A stretch of 64,000 bases of DNA from positions 620,001 through 684,000 of the forward strand of contig NC_088117.1 in the NCBI RefSeq assembly GCF_036370855.1. The letters are read 5' to 3'. Below, in pieces: positions 45,401-55,300 of this stretch. The position numbers and the translations under genes are program-made. The notes below the pieces were generated by a model. The model worked only from the letters and a program-made list of their open reading frames with translations. It had not been told where the DNA came from and made no database searches. The stretch comes from Dromaius novaehollandiae (Eukaryota; Chordata; Aves; Casuariiformes; Dromaiidae). Every line of letters begins with the position of its first letter. The stretch's first letter is position 1.

Positions 45401-46620
45401 GTGTCCTAAAGCAAGGCGGGAGCGGCTTTCTGAAGATGACCTTTGTCTCTGGTGTGTGGAGATGCTTGCAATTAGTCTCTGGGGAATCCCAGAGGTGAGG
45501 CGTGACTCTTGGTTTACTGTGAGAGGCGCCGTGTGCCTAGCCAAAGGTCAGGCAGGCCCCTCGGCCGCTGTGCGAATCTAGACCTACCCAGGGCATGGCA
45601 ACATCCCTTTCAGTGCACTGGAGTTCCTTTACAAACACGTGTATTGCCCCAGGTATTCTACCCTTTTCTCCTCCGTGTGTAATTACAGATGTCCCTCAAG
45701 TCACTGAAGCTTCTGCAGCTTCTCAGGGGCTGGAGCCTCTGCTCGAGCCTCAGGGAGATCTCAGGGGTAAGTAGTCTGTCTTCCTTTCCTTTTGATTCTT
45801 CTATTAGTATTTTCTCTTTTTTCCTCTTTTATTGCCCTCCTGGGGAATCCAAGGTGCCCAGCACACATGCCCTCCCTGAAGCCCAGGGGCACAGGTAGGG
45901 GCAGCGCTGGTTCAGGCTTTCACTGGCCGGTGGGCTCTTGCCCCTGAGAAGTGTCAGTGAGCTTTGTTGTCCGCTGGTGCCAAGAGACCAGAATCAGCCA
46001 TAGTAACACCACGGCATGTAAAATTGCCTGGGAATCCCAAACACGCAGTGAGATTATCAGTCCTGCAGAAGCCAGGGATGTATGGGATTGTCTCCTTTCC
46101 TCCAGGCCTTGCTGGTGACAAGAATGCCAAGGCTGCAGCTCATAAAGGCCAACAAAAGCAGCGTTTGGTCCTGAGCGCTGCAGTCTTGGGTTCCGCACTG
46201 TTTGCTGTCGTGCTGATGTGTATCGTCACTTTCCGGCTGAGGAAGAGAAAACGGTGAGTTGTTCTTTAGTCCATGGCTGCTCTTAGCGTGTGTAGTGATA
46301 GTGTGGTGGAGTGCCTGGTGAGCTGTTGAGAGTGCTCTGTTGAGACGTCTGCTGTTAGCTTTCTTAAGCAGACTCTTCCTTCCTGGCAGCGAGGGCTCTT
46401 TCCTGAAAGCCATTCTCGTTGTTGCAGAGAAGCGGTACCAGCTAACCCTGCCGCTGCCTCCGGCAGACAGGAGCCCAGTATGGAGGAAGGCAGAGCAAAA
46501 CCAGGGAGCGAAAGAGAAAAGGAAGAGCTTACCACAGAAAATGAAAATGCCAGCAGCAGCTCCACTCGGCTTCCTATTCTAAGCAGAATAAAAAACCTGC
46601 GCCTATTCCAAAGAGAATAA
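42467..46620 (+). CDS. Unrecognised modular type I membrane protein, intact edge copy
   Basis: Inferred exons: 42,467-42,584, 42,844-42,915, 43,211-43,282, 43,619-43,678, 43,709-43,741, 44,132-44,203, 44,369-44,440, 44,892-44,963, 45,069-45,167, 45,689-45,766, 46,106-46,253, 46,428-46,620. They join into 1,089 nt, 362 residues plus stop, with no internal stop. Order: signal peptide (LLLLLGLLAAL near residues 14-24); five 24-residue modules and one 26-residue module; a short Phe/Pro-rich pair of exons (FGDPAFW, FTFPAFPG); a basic helix-prone exon (KYAKLLQDIL); a transmembrane segment (LSAAVLGSALFAVVLMCIV); RLRKRKR stop-transfer; a 64-residue acidic then basic tail ending LRLFQRE. No cysteine-rich, Ig or lectin domain is seen. 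A cell-surface role is inferred from topology only. Confidence 0.7.
46106..46253 (+). other. Intact first transmembrane exon of the edge gene copy
   Basis: 148-nt exon, phase 1 to 2. Its upstream intron end matches 9,060-9,215 of unit 1 closely, but from about the 35th base it continues openly where units 1 and 2 run into a stop. It is the reference for judging the broken exons in the array. Confidence 0.75.
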
Positions 46621-46621
46621 A
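46587..46621 (+). terminator. Two AATAAA polyadenylation signals around the stop codon
   Basis: AATAAA at 46,587-46,592 and 46,616-46,621; the second overlaps the TAA stop at 46,618-46,620. Polyadenylation some 15-30 bases further on would give a very short 3' UTR. Confidence 0.5.
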
Positions 46622-48307
46622 AACCCTCTTGGGCTAAAATGGTGCGAGTCCTTGGCTGTTTTGGTCCTTTGTGTCTGGGTGTAATGCACAGCGCTTACGG
46701 CAGGGTTGGATGAGGGAGAGGAGCTGTCAGAGAGTTGCCCTGCATCAAGGGATGCCCTCGGTCCCCTCATCACTGTAGTTTCCCAGCTCGGGCTGTCCTT
46801 AAGGTCTCATTCATCGGAATGGGGGAGCGCAGATGAGCCTGGGAGCACAAGAGAAGTCACTGGGAGTGCTCCAGTGAATCCCGGTGGATTTGGTGACCGA
46901 GAGGGGAAGGAGGTGCTGCGAAGGATGGCCGTGCAGCTCTGAGCAATGAGTTAGAGGAGTGCTAAAGTGAGACGAGAGGCTGCTGGGGCTTAGCGCAATG
47001 GTCTTCTGTGCGCAGAAGCTGAACATCTCCAAGTAGAGAGAAGTGAGAGGGGGCTGGCAGGGAAAGGGTAAAAAGCACTGTGATAGGAAGAACAGTACTG
47101 GCCTTAGAAATGGCACAAAAGGTAACCAAAAGACCCACAGAAATGGCATTGCTCTGCTCCCAAACACTCAAGCCATGAATACTAGAGGTAAGGCAGAAAA
47201 GGGAATACAGTCCTATTTGGAGGAGCGCCCAGGATCCTCTGTGCTCTCTTTCAAGGGGGTCCAAGTGGACTCTTACCTTTCCAGAGGAACGTAGGCAAAG
47301 AGTTGCTGCCTCTGAAAACATTGGTCACCCCTATTGCCAGCTTGCAGGAGAGAGAAAGGAGTAAAGGCCCTCGTAGGATCCAACAGGAAGGCGGTGGCAG
47401 GAAGGTGCAGCCCCAGCACCTGCAGTGTCCCTGGGGAAGCTCACAGAGCCCCGAGAAACCTGGTGAGGGAAGGGCGTAGGACAGGAAAGGCAAGCGGTGA
47501 GATCTGAGGATGTTTCTCAGGTGGCCCAGCAACCCTTTGCCTCTGGGATCGGAAGAACCAGCTCCTCCTCCACCTTCCCTGCATGTTCATCAAGTGCTGC
47601 AGGATTTGCTCGGCACGCTGCGCTACGGGACAGGCATTCAAGCGGCAGCCTCCTCTCACAAGGCTCAGCCAGCTAAGCACTAGGAACACACGACGACTCC
47701 CGAGAGCAGCACTTCTCACAGGAAGATGTTCAGGCACTGGGTCTCAAAGCACAACCCGCCCAAACCAAGGGAATCCTTCCCGCGCTGGGTGTGAGCTGGC
47801 AGGCAGAGGTGGTTGCGGTGGCTCCTCAGCACAACGAGAGGCAAGGGGAGGAAGGAGCTCAGGGTTACGCCACTGCAGGAGGCCTCCAGAAGCACAGAAG
47901 CCAAAGCCTAATTCTGCCACAGGCTCCTGGAGAGGCGGGGGAAACTCCCACCTCCTCAGCGGCTGGTCAAGAAACGCCCCCGATGCCACCACTTCTAAAG
48001 CAGAGGCTTTAACACAGGCACTCCTGCCACGAGGCCACCGACAGTGTGGCCAGAGGAAGGGCCACTTGCAACGCCTCGCACATCCCAATGCCCGTGCTTT
48101 TCAGACTTCAGCGCTGCACTACTGCCCCACCATAAACCGAGGAGCAAAAGCAAGCCTCAAGCTAAAATGGGCAGAGCTGTGCAGGACGTGGGCTCCTCCA
48201 GCACACCCAGCTCAGCCTTTTAAGGAGAGCCGCCCTGGCTCCCTGGATGGGTGCTGCAGGGCAACGGCCCCTGCACCGCTACCCGCAACCTCCCAGGCCA
48301 GCCCCGC
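46622..48307. other. Gene-free interval between the edge gene and inverted ERV-A
   Basis: No recognised gene. About 115 bp at 48,195-48,310 resemble 13,557-13,705 of the array unit (CTCCAGCACACCCAGCTCAG), so part of this interval is a diverged relative of the unit. A plus-strand frame at 47,583-48,449 runs from here into ERV-A RNase H and looks fortuitous. Confidence 0.5.
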
Positions 48308-48880
48308 AATGCACACTGCCATTAAGCCGAGAACCGATTTAACTGATGTTCCTTTGCAAAACCCGCATCTAGTTCTATTTGTAGACAGCTCATCCTGCTA
48401 CCTGCATGGACAACGACGAACTGAATATGCTGTAGTCAGCCAGGAATGAGTAACACAGGCCGAACTGCTTCCCACAAGAAAGAGTGTGCAAGGAGCAGAA
48501 CTATTAGAACCAACTCTCTATCTGCCTTTTGAAAAGAACGAGGATTTTTTTAATGTCATCAGGAAAGAAAACAGCTAGTGGAGAAGAAATATGTAACTGG
48601 CTGGAAGCAGTCCAAAGGCCCAAAGAAATTGCTGTAATACACTGCCCAGCCCATCCTAAAGACACTACAGAAATCAGTAAAGGAAATGCTTTAGCTGACG
48701 CCGCTGCAAAGGCTGCAGCCCATGAACCTCTGAGAGGCCGTGTGGTGGCACTTCCAAGGATGAACCAAAGTGAATGGCCAAATGTAATAGACCCCAGAAC
48801 CATGTATTGAAAGGCCTGCTCCGTGGAAGAGAAGAAATAATAGGAATAGTGGGAAGCAAAACAAAGTGATGATGGAATAT
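48308..48880 (+). pseudogene. pol: ERV-A RNase H remnant, inverted copy
   Basis: Contains LVLFVDSSS with the catalytic Asp that the array copies have lost, and HCPAHPKDTTEISKGNALAD. Stops interrupt the frame (for example after VVSQE), so it is non-functional. Confidence 0.75.
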
Positions 48881-49079
48881 GGACAATTAGTGGAAAACCA
48901 ATTCTACCAAAAAAAAAAAAAAAAAAAAAAAAAAGAAGTAATTCCTATAGCAGGTGGTTTCACGAGAAAGCTCATGAGGGAGCAGCGGCGGTAGCTAAGC
49001 AGGTATAGACAGTAAGGGCCAGTGCAGGAATTTACACGGCCGCACAAAGAATAAGCAATAGCTGCCCAGCCTGCCAAAA

Positions 49080-49700
49080 GTTCTCGAGCAGCAAACCAAG
49101 CTTGGAGGTAGGGGGACGACCGTGGGCCTGCTTCCCTTTTCAAAGGCTACCAATAGATTACGCGGATATGCCATCCACCGATGGGTGCAAACGCTTGTTA
49201 GTGATAGTAGATCAGTGGTCAGGCTGGGTAGAAGCTTTCCCGACAAGAAAGGACGATGCAGGAGGGGTAGTAAAGCCTTATTGAAAGAAATCATACGCAG
49301 GTATGGGGTTCCAGAAGCCATTGATTCAGACAGGGGCGCTCAATTTATGGCAGACATAGTCAATCAATTATATAAATCCCTAGGAACAGAGAGAAACCTC
49401 CCTACTCCCTACCACCCACAATCTTCAGGAGAGGTCTAATGTCCTGTCATTCTTTCGACGAAAGAATCGCAAAGGTATGCACACACAGTGGCCTAACATG
49501 GCCAGAAGCCCTAAACTTCGCTCTGTGGGACGTACGAAATGCTCCACAACAACCCGTAGGACTACCACCAGCTGAAATTCTCTGTGGGAGACCTTTAGGG
49601 ACTTCTACTCCAGCTAAGAGCAGCCTGTTAGATGGAAATTTTGCTGTTAGACTGTACTTGTATATATTGGGAAACGCTGTGTATGTATGAGAACCCTTTG
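49080..49700 (+). pseudogene. pol: ERV-A integrase remnant with catalytic core
   Basis: Frames carry IDYADMPSTDG, VDQWSGWVEAFPT, IDSDRGAQFMADIV and PYHPQSSGEV, matching the D-D-E core, then PPAEILCGRPL. A frameshift near 49,283 and a stop after SGEV break it. The array copies lack this core. Confidence 0.8.
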
Positions 49701-50233
49701 TAGTCTTATATTCATAGTGGACATTGCTGTAAAGACAAGTAATCACTCAAATAGTTGTGTTGGTAACTTAGTTCTTCAGCTCCTGGTACGTCTTATCCAT
49801 TGTTACAATCTAATTACACACTGAGTCAAGCTTGACTGCTTACCCCCATCGGAATGAATCTTACATTGGTGGAGAAACTACCGCAACGTGATGAGCTGCG
49901 TCAGCTGCTAGAGCGCATCCAAAACAATGGACAAAAAGCTCTAATCGCCACTCATCATGATACAGAGGAGATACAGGACGTCTTGGAAAGGGTGAAGCAG
50001 GACGGAGCACATCATGGTTGGGAAACTCCTCTGGGATGATCACCAACTGCAACAGGGATTCATACTCACGTGTTGTACCCAGGAGTAGTTGTGTTAAGTT
50101 TAACCATGTTATGCCTATTACTTATGATCATATTATACATAAGATTATGGAAAGTGATGGTATGCCTTGACAGCCTTTGAGAACTCTTGTCTAAAGGATT
50201 AGCAGGGATGCTTACCAGAAACAAAGGGAGGAC

Positions 50234-50771
50234 TGTTAAAGAATATTGAGCTGGAACTGTCTAGAGGTAACAGCTTAGCGCAACTTATATAAACCTTGCT
50301 TAGCATGAGTAGCTAAATGTGCTGAAGCCTTAGGCTGCACTCAGATAACATGAGGAACTGTCAGCTAGTCCAGTAAGGAAGGGCCCTAAGGCCGGTACAA
50401 GGTGGAAAGATAAGGAAGCTTATGAGGAAGCTAAGTCCATCAGCAGAAGCCGCCACAGTAAAGGTAAGGCAAATCAGGCTGCCTAGAGACAGCAGTGGGA
50501 GCCACCGAAGAACACTAAGCCCCCAGAGCCAGATATGGTGATTGGTCTGAAGCTTTGCATGGGGTGTGGGGAGCTTAGCTTGTGAGGGTATAATTGCCCA
50601 GGGATTTCTTTGTTTGGGGTGCCTCTTGGGAGGCAGTGAGCTCGAGCTGCAATTGCTGCACATGCATCATTAAATTGTATTGAATTTGCTCTGATTTGGC
50701 TCTGAACTTCTCAGCGGGAACCTAGGGTCAGACCCTGTTATGGTGGCTGGCGAGCATAATTTTCCATAGCA
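50234..50771 (+). mobile_element. ERV-A 3' LTR, inverted copy
   Basis: 538 bp from TGTTAAAGAATATTG to CCATAGCA, preceded by ACAAAGGGAGGAC. Same length as 16,060-16,597. Confidence 0.85.
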
Positions 50772-51113
50772 CTGTGTGCTTTGAAGAGCTGGGACACCTG
50801 TGGTTTAGTTAAGTGATGGCTTGTAGTCCTGGCAAGAAGGTATTGGCCTGGACGTGTCTCTCTGAGAGAGGGGTGAGTGTTGGTGGCCCTGGTGATGAGG
50901 GCAACATCACCTTTGGGAAGGGCAGGAAAGAGAAAGGAAGGGCAGGGAGCTGCCTCCATTTTTCCTGTCCTCTGGTAGGTTTGGGATTTGTGGGCTGTGG
51001 TGGAGCAGCAGAGCTAAGTCTGCCCAGCCGCCCCCCGGGTTTTCTAGCAGAAGCACTGACCCTGTCAAGGTGATGTTGAGTGATTCCCGAGTTGCAAAAG
51101 CTTGGGTGCAGGG
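50772..51113. repeat. Inverted copy of the ERV-A 3' flank
   Basis: Reverse complement of about 15,718-16,059 with some substitutions. It shows that host flank was duplicated along with the ERV. It ends exactly at the ERV-B LTR. Confidence 0.8.
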
Positions 51114-51463
51114 TGTTGGGGACCAAGATTGAATGATGCTGTGTAGGACAGCAGAGGATCTCTAAGGCAGAAAGTAATGAAGTGGTAACTATGATTTGTG
51201 CCCAGAATGTGTGCACGTGAGTTGCCACTGATCATGTGTCTTCCTGCCTACGTGTCAGCAGCTGCGGTGGGCCTGTCCTGCTGGCCTGTCCTGCCCGCCT
51301 GCTAGGCATCAGAAGACACCTTACCCACCTATCACAAGATGCCACAATGCCAAGCAGATACTTGGAGGAGTGGCTGAGTTGATGGCTATATAACCTGCCA
51401 CTGTGTTTTCAAGAAAGGCTTTTTGCACTACACTTCTTGAGGTCCGTGTCGTCGTATGCCACA
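51114..51463 (+). mobile_element. ERV-B 5' LTR
   Basis: 350 bp, TGTTGGGGACC to GTATGCCACA, with a TATA-like GGCTATATAACC. Relative to the 3' LTR it has several substitutions, a 27-bp segment the other lacks, and lacks a 31-bp segment the other has. Confidence 0.85.
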
Positions 51464-51465
51464 AA

Positions 51466-51483
51466 TGGCGCCCGAATCGGGAT
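51466..51483 (+). other. ERV-B primer-binding site, lysine-tRNA type
   Basis: TGGCGCCCGAATCGGGAT, two bases after the LTR, is close to the standard site for tRNA-Lys3. Confidence 0.8.
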
Positions 51484-51661
51484 TCCAAAAACAGAAGCCT
51501 GAAAGATAGAGTCAAGGAACTTCAGAATGGAAGTACTGAAGAATGAAGCAGGAAAGACAGAACCAATAAATCCGGTGGCATAGCCCAGCTGAACGTCAGG
51601 ACGGTTGATAGTTGAGCGCTCCCATCACCACCACGGAACGGCAGGTGAGCAGCTGGGAACT

Positions 51662-52390
51662 ATGGGGCAATCTCTTACAAGGGATCAGAGACGTTATATG
51701 GAAGTATTACAGAAAGTCTTAAAGACTCATGGGTTTCAGAATGTTGCCCAGCATTCGCTAATGACTCTGTTAGTGTGGACTCGGGATAACTGTCCCTGGT
51801 TCCCGCAGGAGGGAACGCTAAGCGTTGCGGTGTGGGAACAAATTGGGGACGAGTTGCGGCGGCAGAGGGATGATAAGGCGAAGAAACTTTTAGTGACTTG
51901 GCAACAGGTCTTTTCCGCCCTCCTCCGCTTGCAAGCAGTAAACGCGGCTGAACTTTTGCCCTACGCAGCAACGGCCGGTGAGAGCACCGTAAGGTCCTCG
52001 ATAATACCCGGACCGGACTCCGAGTGTGACGACTCATTTAATTCAGGGTCGAATGATCTGGACCAGGAGGCGGACTTTCATCCACCCCCTACTACGCACT
52101 GCTGTGTCCAGCCCACGGCCCCTCCGGAACCACCCCCCGCCTGGCACCGCCCCCCTCCGGAACCACCCCCCGCCTGGCACCGCCCCCCGGGACCGCCCTC
52201 CCCTCAAGAGGCGGGGCTGCCCACGAACGCGGACCGCCCGCAGCCCCCCTCCGCCGTCCCGGCTTCCTGGGGAAGAGCTGTTGGCCCGACGCCAGCGCTA
52301 GCGCAGTGCTGTGGTGCGCTAGAGCTTTGCCGCCAGGAGGCGCTGCGAAGCGGAGACTCGGACATTCTCCACGCCCTCCCGGGGCGATAG
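51662..52390 (+). pseudogene. gag: ERV-B gag, truncated
   Basis: A 243-codon frame starts Met-Gly-Gln-Ser-Leu (myristoylation-type Gly) and continues as a betaretroviral-type matrix (LLVWTRDNCPWFPQEGTL). It then enters a Pro-rich region with a tandem 11-residue repeat (PPEPPPAWHRP at about 52,118-52,185). It stops at 52,390. A capsid fragment (WEQLPYEAVKGVR) follows in another frame, and the rest of gag is missing. Confidence 0.75.
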
Positions 52391-52525
52391 CAGGCAGGGC
52401 AACCCACTGCATGGGAGCAGCTGCCTTATGAGGCGGTGAAAGGAGTCAGGAACTCGGTTGAGGATTACGGCCTCCAGTCAGCTTACACCATGAACTGATT
52501 TCAAGCTATCGCCGAGGGTTAACCT

Positions 52526-53509
52526 ATGGGGACACTCCAACCTGGGATCCCGCCACCAGCAATGTTACCTGAATCATGGCCTCTTGTTGTTATTGATCTT
52601 AGGGGTTGTTTTTTCACTATACCGTTACATCCAGCAGATGCACCACGATTTGCATTTACGGTTCCAGCGATCAACAATCAGGAGTCTACACTTTGCTTTC
52701 ACTGGACGGTATTGCCTCAGGGGATGCTAAGTAGTCCGACAATATGCCAAATGTTTGTGGCTCGAGCTATCCTCCCTATTCGCAGAGCATATCCCAGTGC
52801 TTTAATTTATCACTATGTGGATGATATTTTGATCTCCGCATCCTCGAGGGATGCTGTTCAAACGGTAGTCAAAGAGTTGCGGAAATCTTTGAGTGCTAAT
52901 GGTCTGTGTATAGCCGAGGAAAAGGTCCAAGTGCAAGCGCCTTGGAAGTATTTAGGGTGGAAAATTACAGACACGGCTATTCTGCCGCAGCCTTTGCGGC
53001 TAGCATCTGATATTAAAACCCTAAATGACTTGCAGAAACTACTTGGCACCATTAACTGGGTGCGACCTTATCTTGGCATTACCACACAGGATCTAGCCCC
53101 TCTCTTTGCTCTGCTAAAGGGAGAGTCAGACTTAGCATCATCCCGAACATTAACTCCTGAAGCACTGCACGCCCTACAACGGGTGTCCGCAGCTATTCAA
53201 AATCGACAGATTCATCGCATCTCTCCAATGTTTCCAGTTCGCCTGATTCTGATTTATAATGTCTTTCAACCTTACGCTCTCTTATGCCAATGGGTTTCAG
53301 GTGACATTGATCCCTTAAGAATTCTGGAGTGGGTGTTTCTAGCACATGCTTTCTCGAGGACCGTGACCACTGGGATAGAGATGATGGTGCTGCTTATTCA
53401 GAAAGGGCGCCATCCTTTGCAAAGCCTTTTGTCGCAAGATCCGGCTAGTATCTCTATCGCACTGGCCAAGCAGGACTTCAACTGCATGTCAAGGGTTCTA
53501 CACAGATAG
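52526..53509 (+). pseudogene. pol: ERV-B reverse transcriptase, open but lacking neighbours
   Basis: An uninterrupted 327-codon frame has LVVIDLRGCFFTIPL, VLPQGMLSSPTICQ and HYVDDILIS (YVDD intact), then thumb and connection (YLGWKI, LQKLLGTINWVRPYL, QWVSGDIDPL). The N-terminal fingers are truncated where the gag deletion joins, and RNase H is missing. The frame ends as integrase begins in another frame. Confidence 0.85.
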
Positions 53510-54230
53510 TGTTACCCATTATCCCTCGTTTGGAAGATTGAAGTATGTTCACGTCTCTGTAGATACCTTTTCCCATTACGCTGTCGCTACTGCCCATGTT
53601 GGGGAGAAGAGCCGTGATGTTTGTCATCACTGGCTTGCCTGTTTCGCCGTAATGGGGGTTCCTGCTCAAATTAAGACTGACAATGGTCCCGCATACACGG
53701 CACAACGAACACGGGCCTTTCTTCAAGCTTGGGGGGTCACTCATGTGACCGGAATTCCCCATTCCCCAACTGGCCAGGCAATAGTGGAACGTACCCATCG
53801 TACCCTGAAAGAAAAGCTTGAGAAACAAAAAAGGGGAAATAGCCCTGGCGCTTCCCCACAAGAGCAACTCTGGAAGGCTCTGTATGTTCTTAACTTCTTA
53901 AACCGATATACGGACCAGAGTGCAGTTAATAAGCATCTCTCATGTCCTACAGGGCGAGAACAACCTCGAGATCGCTACAGGGACCTGGAGACAGGTCAGT
54001 GGAGTGAACCGGTGGATCTAATAACGTGGGGGAAAGGTTACGCTTGTGTTTCCACAGGTAACGGACTTCACTGGATACCTGTACGACTGATTCGACCTGT
54101 TGGTGTGTTCCTCGGGATGCCGGGTGAGGGCTGGGAGCCAGTTGAGATGAACCCATCTTGGGGTATTTGCGGCGGTGTTTGTCTGCCTTGTGCAGGATCA
54201 CTGTTGATTTGCAGAGGCTTATTGCATTGA
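53510..54230 (+). pseudogene. pol: ERV-B integrase
   Basis: The plus frame (Met at 53,538) has the core residues in VSVDTFSHYA, IKTDNGPAYT and QAIVERTHRTLKEKL, then a C-terminal domain (WSEPVDLITWGKGYACVST, WIPVRLIRP). The N-terminal zinc region is lost in the deletion. The frame stops at 54,230, where the AT-rich repeat starts. Confidence 0.85.
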
Positions 54231-54360
54231 TGAGATATAGACAGAATATAGGCTGATAAGATATAGATAGAATATAGGATAAGTTATAGATAGAATATAA
54301 CTGCACTGATAAGTTATGGATAGAATATAAGTGCACTGATAAGTTGTGGATTAGATAGAA
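54231..54360. repeat. AT-rich about 30-bp tandem repeat in place of env
   Basis: Four to five imperfect units of the type GATAAGTTATGGATAGAATA with a TAAGTGCACT extension. It lies between integrase and the 3' LTR, where env would be expected. Confidence 0.75.
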
Positions 54361-54524
54361 TTAGAGTGGAAGCCTTTTAAGGGATAGGATTGGACGTTAG
54401 GCTTGGGGCATAAGTTAAGAAGGCACTGACGTGTGAATTGGTAATCTTGGTAAGATCTCTAATCCTTGTTATCTGTCTCCCCTACCTGACAAGCTTTAAG
54501 TTTAATAAATAAAAAGAGGGGATA

Positions 54525-54881
54525 TGTTGGGGACCAAGATTGAGTGATGCTGTGTAGGACAGCAGAGGATCTCTAAGGCAGAAAGTAATGATCTGGTAAC
54601 TATGAAGTTGCCAGTGATCATGTGTCTTCCTGCCTGTGTCAGCAGTCACGGTGTGCCTTCCTGCCTACGTGTCAGCAGCTGCGGTGGGCCTGTCCTGCTG
54701 GCCTGTCCTGCCCGCCTGCTAGGCATCAGAAGACACCTTACCCACCTATCACAAGATGCCACAATGCCAAGAAGATACTTGGAGGAGTGGCTGAGCTGGT
54801 GGCTATATAACCAGCCATTGTGTTTTCAATACAGGCTTTTTTGCACCATTCTTCTTGTGGTCCATGTCGTCGAATGCCACA
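54525..54881 (+). mobile_element. ERV-B 3' LTR
   Basis: 357 bp, TGTTGGGGACC to GAATGCCACA, preceded by the polypurine stretch AAAAAGAGGGGATA. It has a GGCTATATAACC box. Compared with the 5' LTR it has an extra 31-bp duplication and lacks 27 bp. Confidence 0.85.
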
Positions 54882-55300
54882 CTGCACGTTTTAGAAATGA
54901 AGCCTTTGACTTTTCATCAACTCAGCTTGGCTTCTTGTCCGCTAGCCACTGCCTCTGGTTTCTCCACACCGGCTCTCCTTGCACCTCCAAATTGGCAGAG
55001 CAGGCTTTGGACTCAGAGATGCCTTCCCACTGCGGATGTGAGAAGACAGGATCCCCTGGGTGAAAACACTTCTGAGGTCTCCCTTTCAGCTCCAGACCTT
55101 TCCTGTGGTCATAATCAAGATTTTAGTCTGAAGTCAGTCAAGACCTCAGCTGTGAAGTTCCTGTCAAAGAGGCATTTCTTTGGGGTTGGTGGGGGGTGCT
55201 TGGCTACACTTGCGTCTGCTGCCTTTCTTGGTTGGAGGTGCACTGAGTGGTTATGAGCTTGCTGACTCAGAGCTTGACATATCTATCATTTGCTTTGCAG
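54882..55300. other. Interval before the first visible CCDC81-like exon
   Basis: No exon with the expected N-terminal start of a CCDC81-type protein could be found. The frames here show no motif. Confidence 0.5.

Larger units (their letters stand above)
48308..50771 (+). mobile_element. Inverted older copy of the ERV-A 3' half
   Basis: Plus-strand order: RNase H (48,308-48,880), an A-run of about 24 (about 48,909-48,934), integrase with core and C-terminus (about 49,080-49,700), env remnant (49,854-50,170), polypurine tract (50,218-50,233) and LTR (50,234-50,771). It lacks the nested solo LTR. It begins abruptly at a point matching about position 735 of the array unit. It is clearly more diverged from the array copies than they are from each other. 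Confidence 0.85.
51114..54881 (+). mobile_element. ERV-B, beta-like provirus with internal deletions
   Basis: Two LTRs (51,114-51,463 and 54,525-54,881) bracket a primer-binding site, gag matrix, a short capsid piece, RT and integrase. Protease, RNase H and env are absent. Beta/ERVK-like class is inferred from the RT and Gag patterns and the lysine-tRNA-type primer site. Flanks do not show a matching target duplication. Confidence 0.9.

Noticed and set aside
47583..48449. 288-codon frame running into RNase H
   Set aside because: It crosses the junction between unrelated host DNA and the ERV-A fragment; viral similarity is confined to the last about 45 codons, so it looks like a chance fusion.
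51466..51483. Possible tRNA gene fragment
   Set aside because: It is the retroviral primer-binding site next to the LTR; no other tRNA arms are present.
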